Below are positions 48,338-57,319 of a stretch of DNA of 64,000 nt, in pieces. Source of the DNA: Angomonas ambiguus (lineage: Eukaryota > Euglenozoa > Kinetoplastea > Trypanosomatida > Trypanosomatidae). How positions within the stretch are numbered: the first letter of the stretch is position 1; each line of letters starts with the position of its first letter. The stretch spans positions 2,554-66,553 of the forward strand of contig JADNSB010000058.1 in NCBI GenBank assembly GCA_019695575.1, in the 5' to 3' direction. Both the position numbers and the translations under genes were made by a program. The notes beneath the pieces were generated by a model. That model was not told where the DNA came from. It saw nothing but the letters and a program-made list of their open reading frames with translations, and did no database searches.

Positions 48338-48611
48338 GGGGGGTGCACTTTTTCCTTCTATAAACAAAAAGCGTTTAATAATAAAATATGCCAACTCGAT
48401 TTACTTAATGTTTTGTGGTGGTGGTTTGAAATTCTATTTCTTATTCGCCTTGGTTGACCACCTTCTCCTCCTCACTCTTTAATAATTATTTTTTGAACAA
48501 AAGAAAAAACATAAAATAAAAAAGCAGAACGGTTGATCCTAAAAAAAAAAGAAACCGTACTACTCTCAATCCCCATAGATTCAAAAACCCTTTCCCACTC
48601 CTCTACGCTAA

Positions 48612-50615
48612 ATGTCCAGCGAGATGTTTTTTCACCCGACCAGCTCGATGGCGCCCTTTCTCGTCGCCCCCGCCATTCAGTCCACAGAGGAGGGGGGCAT
48701 GGTGGTGCCCAGTGTTACACTGATACCTAGCCCGTTCTCGAGTCGCAGAGCCACACTGTATATAGAGCCCTGTGACCGGGTAATAGACCGTGAGTGGGAA
48801 GCGTTGAAGAAGCGTCAGGAGGAAAACGGAAAAGGCGAAGTTCGGTATGAGGACTTCTTTGTACTGCCCACGCCACTTCCAATTGATGGCCAGCCCAGTC
48901 CTTCGTTCCCTGCCATTCTGCCTTGTAAAGTAGTACCACTGGTGGACGAAGACTCTAGCAAAAAACCCGAAGGACCGTATCATCAACTGGTCTTTCTGTT
49001 TGACGAAACCGCCACCCTCTTCACCTCGCTCTTCTGCTCCCTGACGAGAGCCAACTTTACGATGAAGTCTGCCCGTCGTCATCTGATGGAGACCCGCTTC
49101 AGCTTCAAGTACGCTAAACGACCGGTACGGAGCGATTTCGTCGGTATTAACCCATACAAGTATCAAAAAATGAATCAGATCCCCTCGAGTGGGTACATCA
49201 CCCGTAAAGACCACCTTCACCGCACCTTGGAGGAGCGGCGGCGACGGTCCACCGATGCGCTTTCGTCATTCGAGGCGCAGTACAACGGAGGGGTGGCGGT
49301 CACCCCTAGAGGCTGGATACTCCCGGAGGAGATGGCGGCGTGTACCGAGGAATTACGGAAAGAAGAGAATCGAAAGAAGCTGTTCATTGTGAAAAAGGTC
49401 GGTGGTACGGGTGGGTTGGACATTACTCTCACCACAGGGGGGCCGAGTGTCTCTCTGGAGCGGTGCATGGACATCATTAATACACCAAAGAAAACCAACA
49501 CCGATAAGGAAACGCCAAGTCAAAATGCTGAAGCTGCCGCGAAGGAAAAGCGTCCTATAGGGTTCGAACACAGCATCAAGAATAGCAATATTTTCCTTGT
49601 TCAAGAATACATCGATCGTCCCTACCTGATTAATGGACATAAATTCGACCTCCGAGTGTACGTCGTGATCACCTCCTACTATCCTTTTAGGATGTACGTG
49701 TACAAGGAAGGTCTGGTGCGCATCGCCACCTCCCCCTACCACCATCAAGAAGAGGTCGCCTCGGTAGACGCCCTCACCGCCCACCTCACCAACTTTACGC
49801 TGAATAAAGCGTCGGAGGGATTCACGAGTGAGGGGGGTACGGCAGAGGAAACCTTCTCTTCCTATAAGTGGCCTCTGGCAGCACTGAGAGTCTACATGGA
49901 AGAGAAGGAGTCCACAGAACAGAGCGATAGTAGTAAGGAGGCGAGTTGGGCGACAGTGTGGCGCCGAGTACAGCGACTGCTCGTGGAGGTGTTTCAGTCA
50001 ATCGCCCCACGGGTGAGAAACGAACTGGACGAGATCGACACCGCGCAGAAGGAAAAGTTTAGAGTTCCATCCTCCAAAGAATCCGTCCAGGAGGGAACCG
50101 CTACTACGGTCACTCCCACGGATGGGACAACGGTCACACTACCCCCTGGTGACCCTCCCTGTACCCTCCACGGCATCAGCCCCTACTTCCAGCTCTTCGG
50201 GGTCGACGTGATGCTCCAGCGCTCCTCCGCCGACCCTCGTCAACTCTATCCAGTGCTGGTCGAGATCAACGGAATGCCCTCTCTCAGCTCTCACTACAGT
50301 TATGTGGATCAGTGTATCAAGGCGAATCTGGTGGCAGACACTCTCAACCTCGTCGGCCTCACCTCCCCTCTTCTCCGCCCAGGCACTGGTGGTGCAAGGA
50401 GCCATGAAGGACCCGATAGTGGCATTCCTTCCGATTGGCCCCGTGTCGCCCAGGACGCTTGCAGGACTCTGATGGAAGAGGAGCGACGGGCGCCACACTT
50501 TGACCGTGTATTTCCTACCGCAGATGGGTGGGACGTGCATGGGGGTGGAGACGATACACGGCTCACCGCACTAGACCACCTTTTGTGTCAATTTGTAAAG
50601 TATGTCCAAAAATGA
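48612..50615 (+). CDS. Tubulin-tyrosine-ligase-like (TTLL) enzyme
   Basis: A 667-residue protein of the TTL family, which add Glu, Gly or Tyr to tubulin tails using ATP. Signs are K-P-x-R/N-like start of the ATP-grasp fold at about 250-300 (F-I-V-K-K-V-G-G-T-G-G), L-V-Q-E-Y-I-D-R-P-Y-L-I-N-G-H-K-F-D-L-R-V-Y-V (about 332-355) and R-I-A-T-S-P-Y (about 370). L-T-N-F-T-L-N-K follows, then the late Mg-binding E-I-N-G-M-P-S-L-S-S. The closing motif is typical of TTLLs that act on tubulin side chains. The N-terminal 150 residues are an extension. Polyglutamylation is more likely than tyrosination, but this is not proven by sequence. The ATP-binding Lys/Asp/Glu/Asn residues I can see are present. Confidence 0.87.
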   Translation: MSSEMFFHPTSSMAPFLVAPAIQSTEEGGMVVPSVTLIPSPFSSRRATLYIEPCDRVIDREWEALKKRQEENGKGEVRYEDFFVLPTPLPIDGQPSPSFPAILPCKVVPLVDEDSSKKPEGPYHQLVFLFDETATLFTSLFCSLTRANFTMKSARRHLMETRFSFKYAKRPVRSDFVGINPYKYQKMNQIPSSGYITRKDHLHRTLEERRRRSTDALSSFEAQYNGGVAVTPRGWILPEEMAACTEELRKEENRKKLFIVKKVGGTGGLDITLTTGGPSVSLERCMDIINTPKKTNTDKETPSQNAEAAAKEKRPIGFEHSIKNSNIFLVQEYIDRPYLINGHKFDLRVYVVITSYYPFRMYVYKEGLVRIATSPYHHQEEVASVDALTAHLTNFTLNKASEGFTSEGGTAEETFSSYKWPLAALRVYMEEKESTEQSDSSKEASWATVWRRVQRLLVEVFQSIAPRVRNELDEIDTAQKEKFRVPSSKESVQEGTATTVTPTDGTTVTLPPGDPPCTLHGISPYFQLFGVDVMLQRSSADPRQLYPVLVEINGMPSLSSHYSYVDQCIKANLVADTLNLVGLTSPLLRPGTGGARSHEGPDSGIPSDWPRVAQDACRTLMEEERRAPHFDRVFPTADGWDVHGGGDDTRLTALDHLLCQFVKYVQK

Positions 50616-50768
50616 AGCGAACGCTTTTTTGGAGAGAAACGAAGCTGATACACCAAGAAACAAAAAGGAGAGATAAAGGAAAAATTATGGATTCTACCTT
50701 GTGACCGTATAACACCCTCTCCCTCACTCTTTTCCTTTGCACCACCTCATTCAAGTTCACGTATTATT

Positions 50769-51539
50769 ATGGGGCAGGGCGGCTCTACTCCACCAAAGGC
50801 CAGCACCCCTTCCAGCTCTGCGAGGAAAACAAAGGCAAAGAAACCCAAGAAGCAAAAACAAGAAGAGGAAGACGAGGAGGACCGACAACTGCGAGCGCAG
50901 CAGCACGAGGCCGATGCGGCGGCACTGGCAGCACAGGCACAAGCCCAGACCGAGTTAATGCTCTTCAACCAGCAGTTCGAGGAGGGGGTGGACGACGACG
51001 AGGGTGGAATGAACTTTGACCCTAGTGCCACCGTCCTAGAGGACGTCGAACTGGAGGAAGAGGTTTCCCTCCACAGCGATGACTTCCGCGACGAGCAACT
51101 CCTGCAAGGACTGCGGGACTTGGATGAAGAAATGGAAGAGGAGTTCCAGCAGCAAATAGCGGCGATGAAGGAGGAGGTGAAGGCACTACAGGCCAAAGCG
51201 TTAGCCTGCACCCGACAGTCTCCGCCGGATAAGGAGTCGGCGAAACAGTTCTTGTTAGAGGCGAAACAGAAGGAAAAGGAGATTGAGGCAAAAGTAGCGG
51301 AGCACGAAAAACCGCTTTCGATGCAAATCGAAGAACTAACCGAAAAGGTGGAAGCCATGACCGAAACTATAGCACAGAAGAAACAAGAATCGCTCGCGTC
51401 TCTCAAGGCCGGTGATAAGCCGACGGCGTTGGAACACTTGAAGCAGGCTAAACTGCTGGAACCGCAGCTCGCTGAACTCAAGGAGAAGTTAAATCGACTG
51501 GAGGAAGAAAAGGCGGCAGCGTTACGCCCCAAAGAATAG
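50769..51539 (+). CDS. Myristoylation-signal coiled-coil protein with DM14-like segment
   Basis: A 256-residue protein. The N-terminus MGQGGSTP fits the N-myristoylation pattern and is followed by a basic stretch (about 15-32) that could add membrane binding. Acidic residues dominate 34-120. From about 120 to the end it is helical. The part about 205-245 (K-K-Q-E-S-L-A-S-L-K-A-G-D-K-P-T-A-L-E-H-L-K) resembles the DM14 repeat of CC2D1/Lgd proteins, which bind ESCRT-III. Only one or two such units are visible and no C2 domain is present. A role in endosomal sorting is a weak inference. The likely splice AG is at 50754-50755, with a 13-nt leader. Confidence 0.7.
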   Translation: MGQGGSTPPKASTPSSSARKTKAKKPKKQKQEEEDEEDRQLRAQQHEADAAALAAQAQAQTELMLFNQQFEEGVDDDEGGMNFDPSATVLEDVELEEEVSLHSDDFRDEQLLQGLRDLDEEMEEEFQQQIAAMKEEVKALQAKALACTRQSPPDKESAKQFLLEAKQKEKEIEAKVAEHEKPLSMQIEELTEKVEAMTETIAQKKQESLASLKAGDKPTALEHLKQAKLLEPQLAELKEKLNRLEEEKAAALRPKE

Positions 51540-51826
51540 GAAGGCTTTGATGTACATACACACACACACACACATACACACCAAAAAAAAGCAGAATGGA
51601 CGCCTGAAAACAAAAGGTATAAATTGTATATTAGCTATGAAAGTATCTATTTATTCTTCTTCATACTTGTTGTTGTTGTTGTTTTTTAAATCCTCTTTCT
51701 GTTCGGGATCGCTTTAAATCAGTAAATAATCGCGGAATTGTTTGTTCTTCTCTTCTTTTTCTTTCTTGAGCTTTTTTTTCTTACTTAGTCGTGAAACCAC
51801 ACATCAACTCCGTATAGTGAGAACTC

Positions 51827-51909
51827 ATATGATTCAATACTTGGATGAACTTGTCCTCCGCAGATTTATTAACAAATAAAAAGGCTGCAGAAAAACATCC
51901 CAATGATAA
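51827..51909. repeat. Direct repeat copy 1
   Basis: About 83 bp, including an ATG at 51845 that opens a short frame (to 52036). Three mismatches to copy 2, which starts 204 bp downstream. Confidence 0.85.
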
Positions 51910-52000
51910 TTACTTCTCCACACTGCTGCTTCATTTTATCTTTCTCCCTCCTCTCTCTCTCCCTCCGTCTCTCTTTATATGCTTCTACTGCTTTCACACC

Positions 52001-52002
52001 AG
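52001..52002 (+). promoter_or_regulatory. Candidate alternative spliced-leader acceptor AG
   Basis: First AG after a strong C/T tract (51946-51975). If used, the mRNA would begin before the ATG at 52049 and could encode an N-terminally extended Nudix protein. Confidence 0.4.
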
Positions 52003-52030
52003 TTGGCGTCGAATACCTATACCGGCACAT

Positions 52031-52113
52031 ATATGATTCAATAATTGGATGAACTTGTCCTCCGCAGATTTATTATCGAATAAAAAGGCTGCAGAAAAAC
52101 ATCCCAATGATAA
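52031..52113. repeat. Direct repeat copy 2
   Basis: About 83 bp, nearly identical to copy 1. Two of the three differences fall in one codon (Thr versus Ser) of the shared short frame starting at its ATG (52049). Confidence 0.85.
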
Positions 52114-52357
52114 TGGTCCCTTCTTTTCTTCTTCGTTATTCTTGTCGTACAGTGGTACGCAATTCTCGCTGCTTTACTCTTCTCCAATATCCAAACTGTC
52201 GTTATTTTTGATGATTAAACCAATTTTTTTATGGGTTGCAGTGCAAGAAGCAAAGCGAGCCTGGAATTTCCCTCCATTCCTCTATACTTATTTTTTCTTT
52301 TTTTTGACCTCATTTCTTTTAACTCCAAGAACTAAAAGGAAAAAAAAAAAAACTACG

Positions 52358-53227
52358 ATGCAGCACGCCATCCCTCGACTGGCGGCAACATTAGTACTCG
52401 TCACCAAGGCCACTCCCCGCAGCGCCTCTCACCGTGTGAACGACATTGAAGTGCTGATGGTGCGACGTCACGCAGGGGCTCGCTTTATGCCGAATGTGTA
52501 CGTCTTTCCAGGCGGTGGAGTCGAGAAGGAGGACATCCTACTGGGGGAAACGGAAACTAGTCCACTCGTGCCTCGCCGTGCTGCCCTGCGAGAGCTGACC
52601 GAGGAGACGGCGGCGGTACTGGACTCTGACGGTACACTACACTCCCTCGTGGACAGCACTAGGGAGGAACGGTCGGTACTCCATACCCCAGCGGTGGATC
52701 GACTCGCTCCTATTGGTCGCTGGGTCACCCCTACTAGCATGAAGCACCGCTACGATACTTTCTTCTACGGTGCCACCGCGACCAGCACGGAAACTACAGT
52801 ACAGTCGATCGCTCTCCAAGGGCAGGAAAGTGAAATTAGTGAACTGGTATGGATACCACCATGGGCCGCCCTACACGACCACGAGGATCCCTCCTCCCCC
52901 TTCTTTCTACCACCCCCCACATACCTCCTCCTTCACGCTCTGGCGGTGCAGACCGACTACGACAGCCTCGCCGCACGCTGGCAGTCCCTCCAAGGAGGGG
53001 AACCCTCTGACTATACTACCGTGACTCCAGTGGTGGAGGGAGAGAAGGGCGTCGTCCATCGAACGACCCTCCCTTCCTCCTACTTTAGTCCTAGTGCGCT
53101 TGGGAGAGAAGCGGTGCTGGCGGAGGGAAGGTACCGATACCCTAATCCGCTCATAAAGAAGCACCATGGACAGGTGTGTGTTACCATCGGTGACGGAGGA
53201 ATGGAGGAGACACTGATTCAACATTAA
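52358..53227 (+). CDS. Nudix hydrolase, NUDT19-like
   Basis: 289 residues from the ATG at 52358. The nearest likely splice AG is at 52328-52329, which gives a 28-nt leader. The frame is open up to 52049, so a 392-residue product is possible if the AG at 52001-52002 is used. The Nudix signature is split by an insertion, as in NUDT19/CoA diphosphatases: F-P-G-G-G-V-E-K-E-D, then about 15 residues, then R-R-A-A-L-R-E-L-T-E-E-T-A-A-V. The catalytic R-E-x-x-E-E core is complete, but the last Gly of the box is replaced by Ala. NUDT19-type enzymes hydrolyse CoA and its esters in peroxisomes. No C-terminal SKL-like peroxisomal signal is present (it ends IQH). The substrate is inferred only. Confidence 0.8.
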   Translation: MQHAIPRLAATLVLVTKATPRSASHRVNDIEVLMVRRHAGARFMPNVYVFPGGGVEKEDILLGETETSPLVPRRAALRELTEETAAVLDSDGTLHSLVDSTREERSVLHTPAVDRLAPIGRWVTPTSMKHRYDTFFYGATATSTETTVQSIALQGQESEISELVWIPPWAALHDHEDPSSPFFLPPPTYLLLHALAVQTDYDSLAARWQSLQGGEPSDYTTVTPVVEGEKGVVHRTTLPSSYFSPSALGREAVLAEGRYRYPNPLIKKHHGQVCVTIGDGGMEETLIQH

Positions 53228-53534
53228 CGCATATCCTTTTTCTTTTTTCTTTATTATATACACTGTCTTTTCTTTTTTTTTTTTGCTTACTTATTATTTG
53301 TTTTTGTTTTGTTTTTTTATCCGCTGAAGCGAATTGATCGATATGAACGGTTCATAGTGCAATTATGTCTTTTGGTGAACTTATACAGAGGGATACATGC
53401 AGTGTGTAGGATGTCTCTATTCACTACCACTATTTTTCTTATGTTTCTCCCCACTTCGTGTTCCTCTTTAGAAATAGTTTTTTACTACTTTTTATTATTT
53501 CCTCGTTATTATTATTATTATTATTATTTCAACC
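53228..53534. other. AT-rich spacer
   Basis: T runs near 53272-53284, a T/C tract up to AG 53470-53471, and an ATT triplet run (53507-53530) in the leader before the ATG at 53535. No gene seen. Confidence 0.6.
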
Positions 53535-55742
53535 ATGCGCTTTTTGGTCTGCTCTGTCCCCACCGACGAGGACACCAAATCGAATCACATCTTTCTGAAC
53601 CCTCAAGACTACGACTCCAGTACCGATATTAGCAAAGATGCAAAGATACAGAAAGGATACACCGTCGTAAACGGTTTTCCCTTCACGGTGGAGCGACATA
53701 CTAACATTGAGGTAGGGAAGGTCGGTATGAATGGTATTCAGCGCCGGCTGTTGAACGTCTCTACGGCGGCAGGCAGCACCGTGAACCTGGAGCCACTGAT
53801 GCTCCCCCAGCCGCCTATCGTCCAGCTCACCTTTAGGGTGGAGCACTTCGTTGCCTCCAGGAAGGGCGGTACGATTGACTGTGTGGAGTTCGCCGCTGAA
53901 GTAAAGAAAATGTTCGGGAACCAAATCCTGCGCGAGACCCAGGCACTCGCCATTATACTATCCAACGGGATGCGGCTGATGGGCACGGTGGAGGGATTGG
54001 TGTTGGACCCCGCTAGTGTAAAGACGAAGACCGATGACATGGGGCTGTTTGACGCCAACACCAACGTCCTCGTCAGCTCCTCTGAAAAGAGTGAAATCAC
54101 CCTCACCAACCTCTCCGCCAAGCAGTTGGATGCCCAGCAAACCAACATTGTGCAGGACTTTGACTTGGAGAATTTGGGTATTGGTGGTCTGCACGCCGAG
54201 TTCGGTCAAGTCTTTCGTCGTGCCTTCGCCAGTCGTATCTTCCCTGCCTCGTATGTAAAAAAGCTGGGCATCAAGCACGCCAAGGGTGTCCTCTTATACG
54301 GCCCTCCCGGTACTGGTAAGACCCTCATTGCCCGAAAGATTGGAGAGATCCTGAACTGCCATGAGCCCAAGATCGTTAACGGTCCTGAGGTGTTCAGCAA
54401 GTACGTTGGAGGAACGGAGGAGAACATTCGAAAACTGTTCGCTGACGCGGAAGCCGAGCAGGCCGCCAAGGGGGACCAATCCAAGCTGCATTTAATCATT
54501 TTCGATGAGTTTGATGCCATCTGTAAGCAAAGAGGAGCGGTGCGGGACTCTACTGGTGTGAACGACAACGTGGTCAATCAACTGCTGTCTAAGATTGACG
54601 GTGTGAACTCTTTGAATAACGTGTTACTGATTGGTATGACTAACCGTAAGGATCTTATCGACGAGGCTATTCTTCGTCCGGGTCGTTTTGAGGTGCACGT
54701 GGAGATTGGTCTGCCGGATGAACCAGGCAGAGAGGAAATCTTCCGTATTCACACCCGTGGTATGAGGGAAAATAAGGTCATGGCCGACGACGTCAACCTC
54801 GCCGAGTTGGCCTCCCTAACAAAGAACTACTCTGGTGCTGAAATCGAGGGTGTCGTGCGTTCCGCCACCTCCAACGCCTTCAACCGACACATGGACCGCG
54901 ACCACCCTGGTAAGGTGGTGGACGCTGACAACATCTTCATCACACGCGCCGACTTTCTCCTCGCCATTGAGGAGGTCACCCCTGCCTTTGGACAGGCCAA
55001 GGAGGAGTGTGCCAACCTCAAGCGCGGCGGTATTATCGAGTATGGACCGATGTGGCAGGTGGTCAAGTCGCGGTGTCAGCGGTACGTGGAGCAGCTCAAT
55101 GGAGAGGGCAAGAGGATCCAGTCCCTCTCGGTGCTGATCGACGGTCCTACTGGGTGTGGTAAGTCCGCCATCGCCGCCTACCTCGCTGAACAGGCGGAGT
55201 TCCCGTACATTAAGGTGATCTCCAACGATGACATGGTGGGTTATGGAGAGATGCAGAAGGTGAACATTATCCGCAAGTCGTTCGAGGACGCCTACAAGTC
55301 CTCCGCCAGCTGCATCATTTTAGATGATCTGGAGCGGTTGATTGACTTCTCTCAGCTGGGGGGTCGTTACAGCAATGCGCTGCTACAGGCACTGCTAGTG
55401 CTGGTGAAGCGACCGCCTCCGGAGGGAAAGAAGATTCTTGTGGTCGCTACGACGGCCCAACACGATATTATGGAAAGTCTGGAGCTCGCGGCATGCTTCT
55501 CGGTCAAGCTGCAAGTCCCCAACGTCCCCGCCGACTCCCTGCAGATGGTGGCCAAGGAGCTTAACATGTCCTTCGCCACACAGCAAGATTTGGAGAGCTG
55601 TATTAACCTCTTCCCTAGAGCACTGCCGATTAAGCAGTTACTTCTCATGTTGGAGATGGGAGCGGAGCGCGGTGCGGATGGTCGTGCCATCATCACTTAC
55701 AAATCCTTCTCGCAAGCGCTGGAGTCTGCGGGTATTTACTAA
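53535..55742 (+). CDS. NSF: NSF/Sec18 AAA ATPase
   Basis: A 735-residue protein, like animal NSF (744). The N domain (about 1-200) binds SNAPs. D1 has Walker A GPPGTGKT (256-263), Walker B F-D-E (Asp324, Glu325), and the second region of homology with R-P-G-R-F-E-V-H (arginine fingers). D2 has Walker A GPTGCGKS (537-544) and the L-D-D-L-E-R-L-x-D Walker B typical of NSF D2. The protein disassembles SNARE complexes after membrane fusion. All key residues appear intact. It has the usual NSF order and no insertion. Cytosolic and membrane-recruited by SNAP (family knowledge). Confidence 0.97.
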   Translation: MRFLVCSVPTDEDTKSNHIFLNPQDYDSSTDISKDAKIQKGYTVVNGFPFTVERHTNIEVGKVGMNGIQRRLLNVSTAAGSTVNLEPLMLPQPPIVQLTFRVEHFVASRKGGTIDCVEFAAEVKKMFGNQILRETQALAIILSNGMRLMGTVEGLVLDPASVKTKTDDMGLFDANTNVLVSSSEKSEITLTNLSAKQLDAQQTNIVQDFDLENLGIGGLHAEFGQVFRRAFASRIFPASYVKKLGIKHAKGVLLYGPPGTGKTLIARKIGEILNCHEPKIVNGPEVFSKYVGGTEENIRKLFADAEAEQAAKGDQSKLHLIIFDEFDAICKQRGAVRDSTGVNDNVVNQLLSKIDGVNSLNNVLLIGMTNRKDLIDEAILRPGRFEVHVEIGLPDEPGREEIFRIHTRGMRENKVMADDVNLAELASLTKNYSGAEIEGVVRSATSNAFNRHMDRDHPGKVVDADNIFITRADFLLAIEEVTPAFGQAKEECANLKRGGIIEYGPMWQVVKSRCQRYVEQLNGEGKRIQSLSVLIDGPTGCGKSAIAAYLAEQAEFPYIKVISNDDMVGYGEMQKVNIIRKSFEDAYKSSASCIILDDLERLIDFSQLGGRYSNALLQALLVLVKRPPPEGKKILVVATTAQHDIMESLELAACFSVKLQVPNVPADSLQMVAKELNMSFATQQDLESCINLFPRALPIKQLLLMLEMGAERGADGRAIITYKSFSQALESAGIY

Positions 55743-56152
55743 CCGAATCTATCGAACTATTATTATTATTATTTTATTAGTACCCTTTTTCTCGCGTTGC
55801 TTAGTTGTTGTTGTTTTTTCGTTGTTGTTGTTGTTGTTGCTCATTATTATTACTTTTCAAAGCATTTCAACATACATCTATCTATATACATATATAAGTC
55901 ACTTTTCACTTGATCTACATAGTAGTGTCATTTGTCCTGTACCTTAAAAAAAAAAAAAAACATCGGTGAAAGTGGAAAAGGATGAAAAGATTAACTTTTC
56001 TTTCACAATGCATTATCTGTTGTTGTTGGTCTTCGGTCACCTAAACAGGGGCCTCTATTATTATCATCATTTTTTCACCATTCCTTGACCTTTTTTTTTT
56101 TTTCCTTTTTTTTTAAAAAAAAGAAAGTATATAAAATAAATAAAAGAAAACA
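55743..56152. other. AT-rich spacer
   Basis: ATT triplets (55758-55775), TTG repeats (55803-55840), A run near 55946-55960, and a T tract with AG at 56122-56123 (29-nt leader for the next gene). No gene seen. Confidence 0.6.
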
Positions 56153-57124
56153 ATGAATAGTAACGTACCTCATCCATCGGTTAGTGCGGCAACCCTCACC
56201 TACGATGTTGCCCCGTTCCCTCTCGACAACATGGAAAACATGTTCGAGTCGCTTCTCCTCCGTGCAAGTGACGTCAAACGGCGACAGCAGCTTCAGTCTA
56301 CTTGGTACTCCAAGGCGTGGGCGGGGGTGAAGAACTTTGTTACCGACCGCGCCGTCACGCAACGACAGATAGACTTTCTGAAATACTTTTCCCGACAGCT
56401 AGAACCGAATCTCCACCCGGAGGTTGAAAATGTGGTGCTCCTCAGCTGTCGCTGTGCCCTTCTCTCCCTCGGCCAGCCTCAAGTAGGCACCCTGTACCTG
56501 ACGCCACAAGGGGTATTCTTCGGGTCCGACACCTACGCAGAGCAGCACGACCGACGCGACTTCCAGGCCAACACCACCCTCAACAGTAGTGCGCCTGTGA
56601 CCGACAGCGAGGACAGCTCGGGTGCCTCGGATGTCTCTCTACGACTGGACCAGTGGGCCTTGGAGGGGCGGGAGGTCATCAAGGACCACCTCGAGGTACG
56701 CTGCATCGCCTCCGTGCTGCCGTCCGTCGTTCTCCCTGTGAAGCCGAACCGATACTCCGACGTGTATGTAGTGGGCATCCCTAACCCCATTGTGCTCCCC
56801 ACGGCCATACAAGTCTTTACGGTGAAGCCGAATCAAATTTTTCAGTTTCTTCGCCTCTACGACCTTGTGATAAGGCCCCCCGACCCCTCGAACCCCTCCT
56901 ACGATCCCAGTGGACGTCAGGATAAGGTCTTGAGCGAGGCAGAAGTAGGGACCCAACTGACCGAAGTGTTAACGTTTACCGAGTACGACTTGATAAAACT
57001 ATTTCCAGAGGCGGTGGAGGCCATTATCGTTACCGCACTGCTAAACCGACTCGTAAAAAGCTACAAAATACAGAGAAATATGCCGCTTCTGCACCCCAAG
57101 GCGATCTACGCAGAACCACACTGA
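56153..57124 (+). CDS. GRAM-domain protein
   Basis: A 323-residue protein. Residues about 95-130 carry the GRAM-domain strands (V-V-L-L-S-C-R-C-A-L...G-T-L-Y-L-T-P-Q-G-V-F-F-G-S). The rest of the domain resumes at about 190-245 with the V-R-C-I-A-S-V-L-P-S strand and a K-x-N-Q-I-F-Q-F-L-R-L closing helix. Between them is a Ser/Asp/Gln-rich insertion. GRAM domains have a PH-like fold and bind phosphoinositides or lipids at membranes. No transmembrane segment is present. An amphipathic C-terminal helix is possible. Likely a peripheral membrane protein; substrate unknown. Confidence 0.7.
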   Translation: MNSNVPHPSVSAATLTYDVAPFPLDNMENMFESLLLRASDVKRRQQLQSTWYSKAWAGVKNFVTDRAVTQRQIDFLKYFSRQLEPNLHPEVENVVLLSCRCALLSLGQPQVGTLYLTPQGVFFGSDTYAEQHDRRDFQANTTLNSSAPVTDSEDSSGASDVSLRLDQWALEGREVIKDHLEVRCIASVLPSVVLPVKPNRYSDVYVVGIPNPIVLPTAIQVFTVKPNQIFQFLRLYDLVIRPPDPSNPSYDPSGRQDKVLSEAEVGTQLTEVLTFTEYDLIKLFPEAVEAIIVTALLNRLVKSYKIQRNMPLLHPKAIYAEPH

Positions 57125-57171
57125 ACGATATATATTTAAACTAAACTGCTTACCGTCAAGTAAAATATATC

Positions 57172-57193
57172 TATATATATATATATATATATA
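57172..57193. repeat. (TA)n microsatellite
   Basis: Nearly pure TA run in the spacer between the GRAM and phosphopantetheinyl transferase genes. Confidence 0.85.
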
Positions 57194-57313
57194 CCACTTC
57201 AGTTTTCCTTTACCTATTCCGTTCGTACAGTTAAAGATGCTAAAAAAAAAAAATAGGAACTACGCCCCATTACACTTTATCCTCTCCTCTCTCTTCCCTT
57301 TCCCTTGGTATAC

Positions 57314-57315
57314 AG
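57314..57315 (+). promoter_or_regulatory. Putative spliced-leader acceptor AG with overlapping out-of-frame ATG
   Basis: Ends the pyrimidine tract at 57279-57306. It is followed by an ATG at 57316 in a different frame and the transferase ATG at 57320. Confidence 0.55.
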
Positions 57316-57319
57316 ATGT

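Larger units (their letters stand above)
51540..52357. other. Spacer with diverged direct repeat and two pyrimidine tracts
   Basis: Contains a CA run at about 51555-51580, TTG repeats at 51667-51683, and an 83-bp direct repeat (51827-51909 and 52031-52113). There are also a pyrimidine tract with AG at 52001-52002 and a T tract with AG at 52328-52329. The second copy of the repeat holds an in-frame ATG (52049) for an extended Nudix frame. Confidence 0.7.

Noticed and set aside
48603-49220. Open frame on the - strand (205 aa) over the TTL-like gene
   Set aside because: Shadow of the coding strand; no domain and no processing signal for a - strand transcript.
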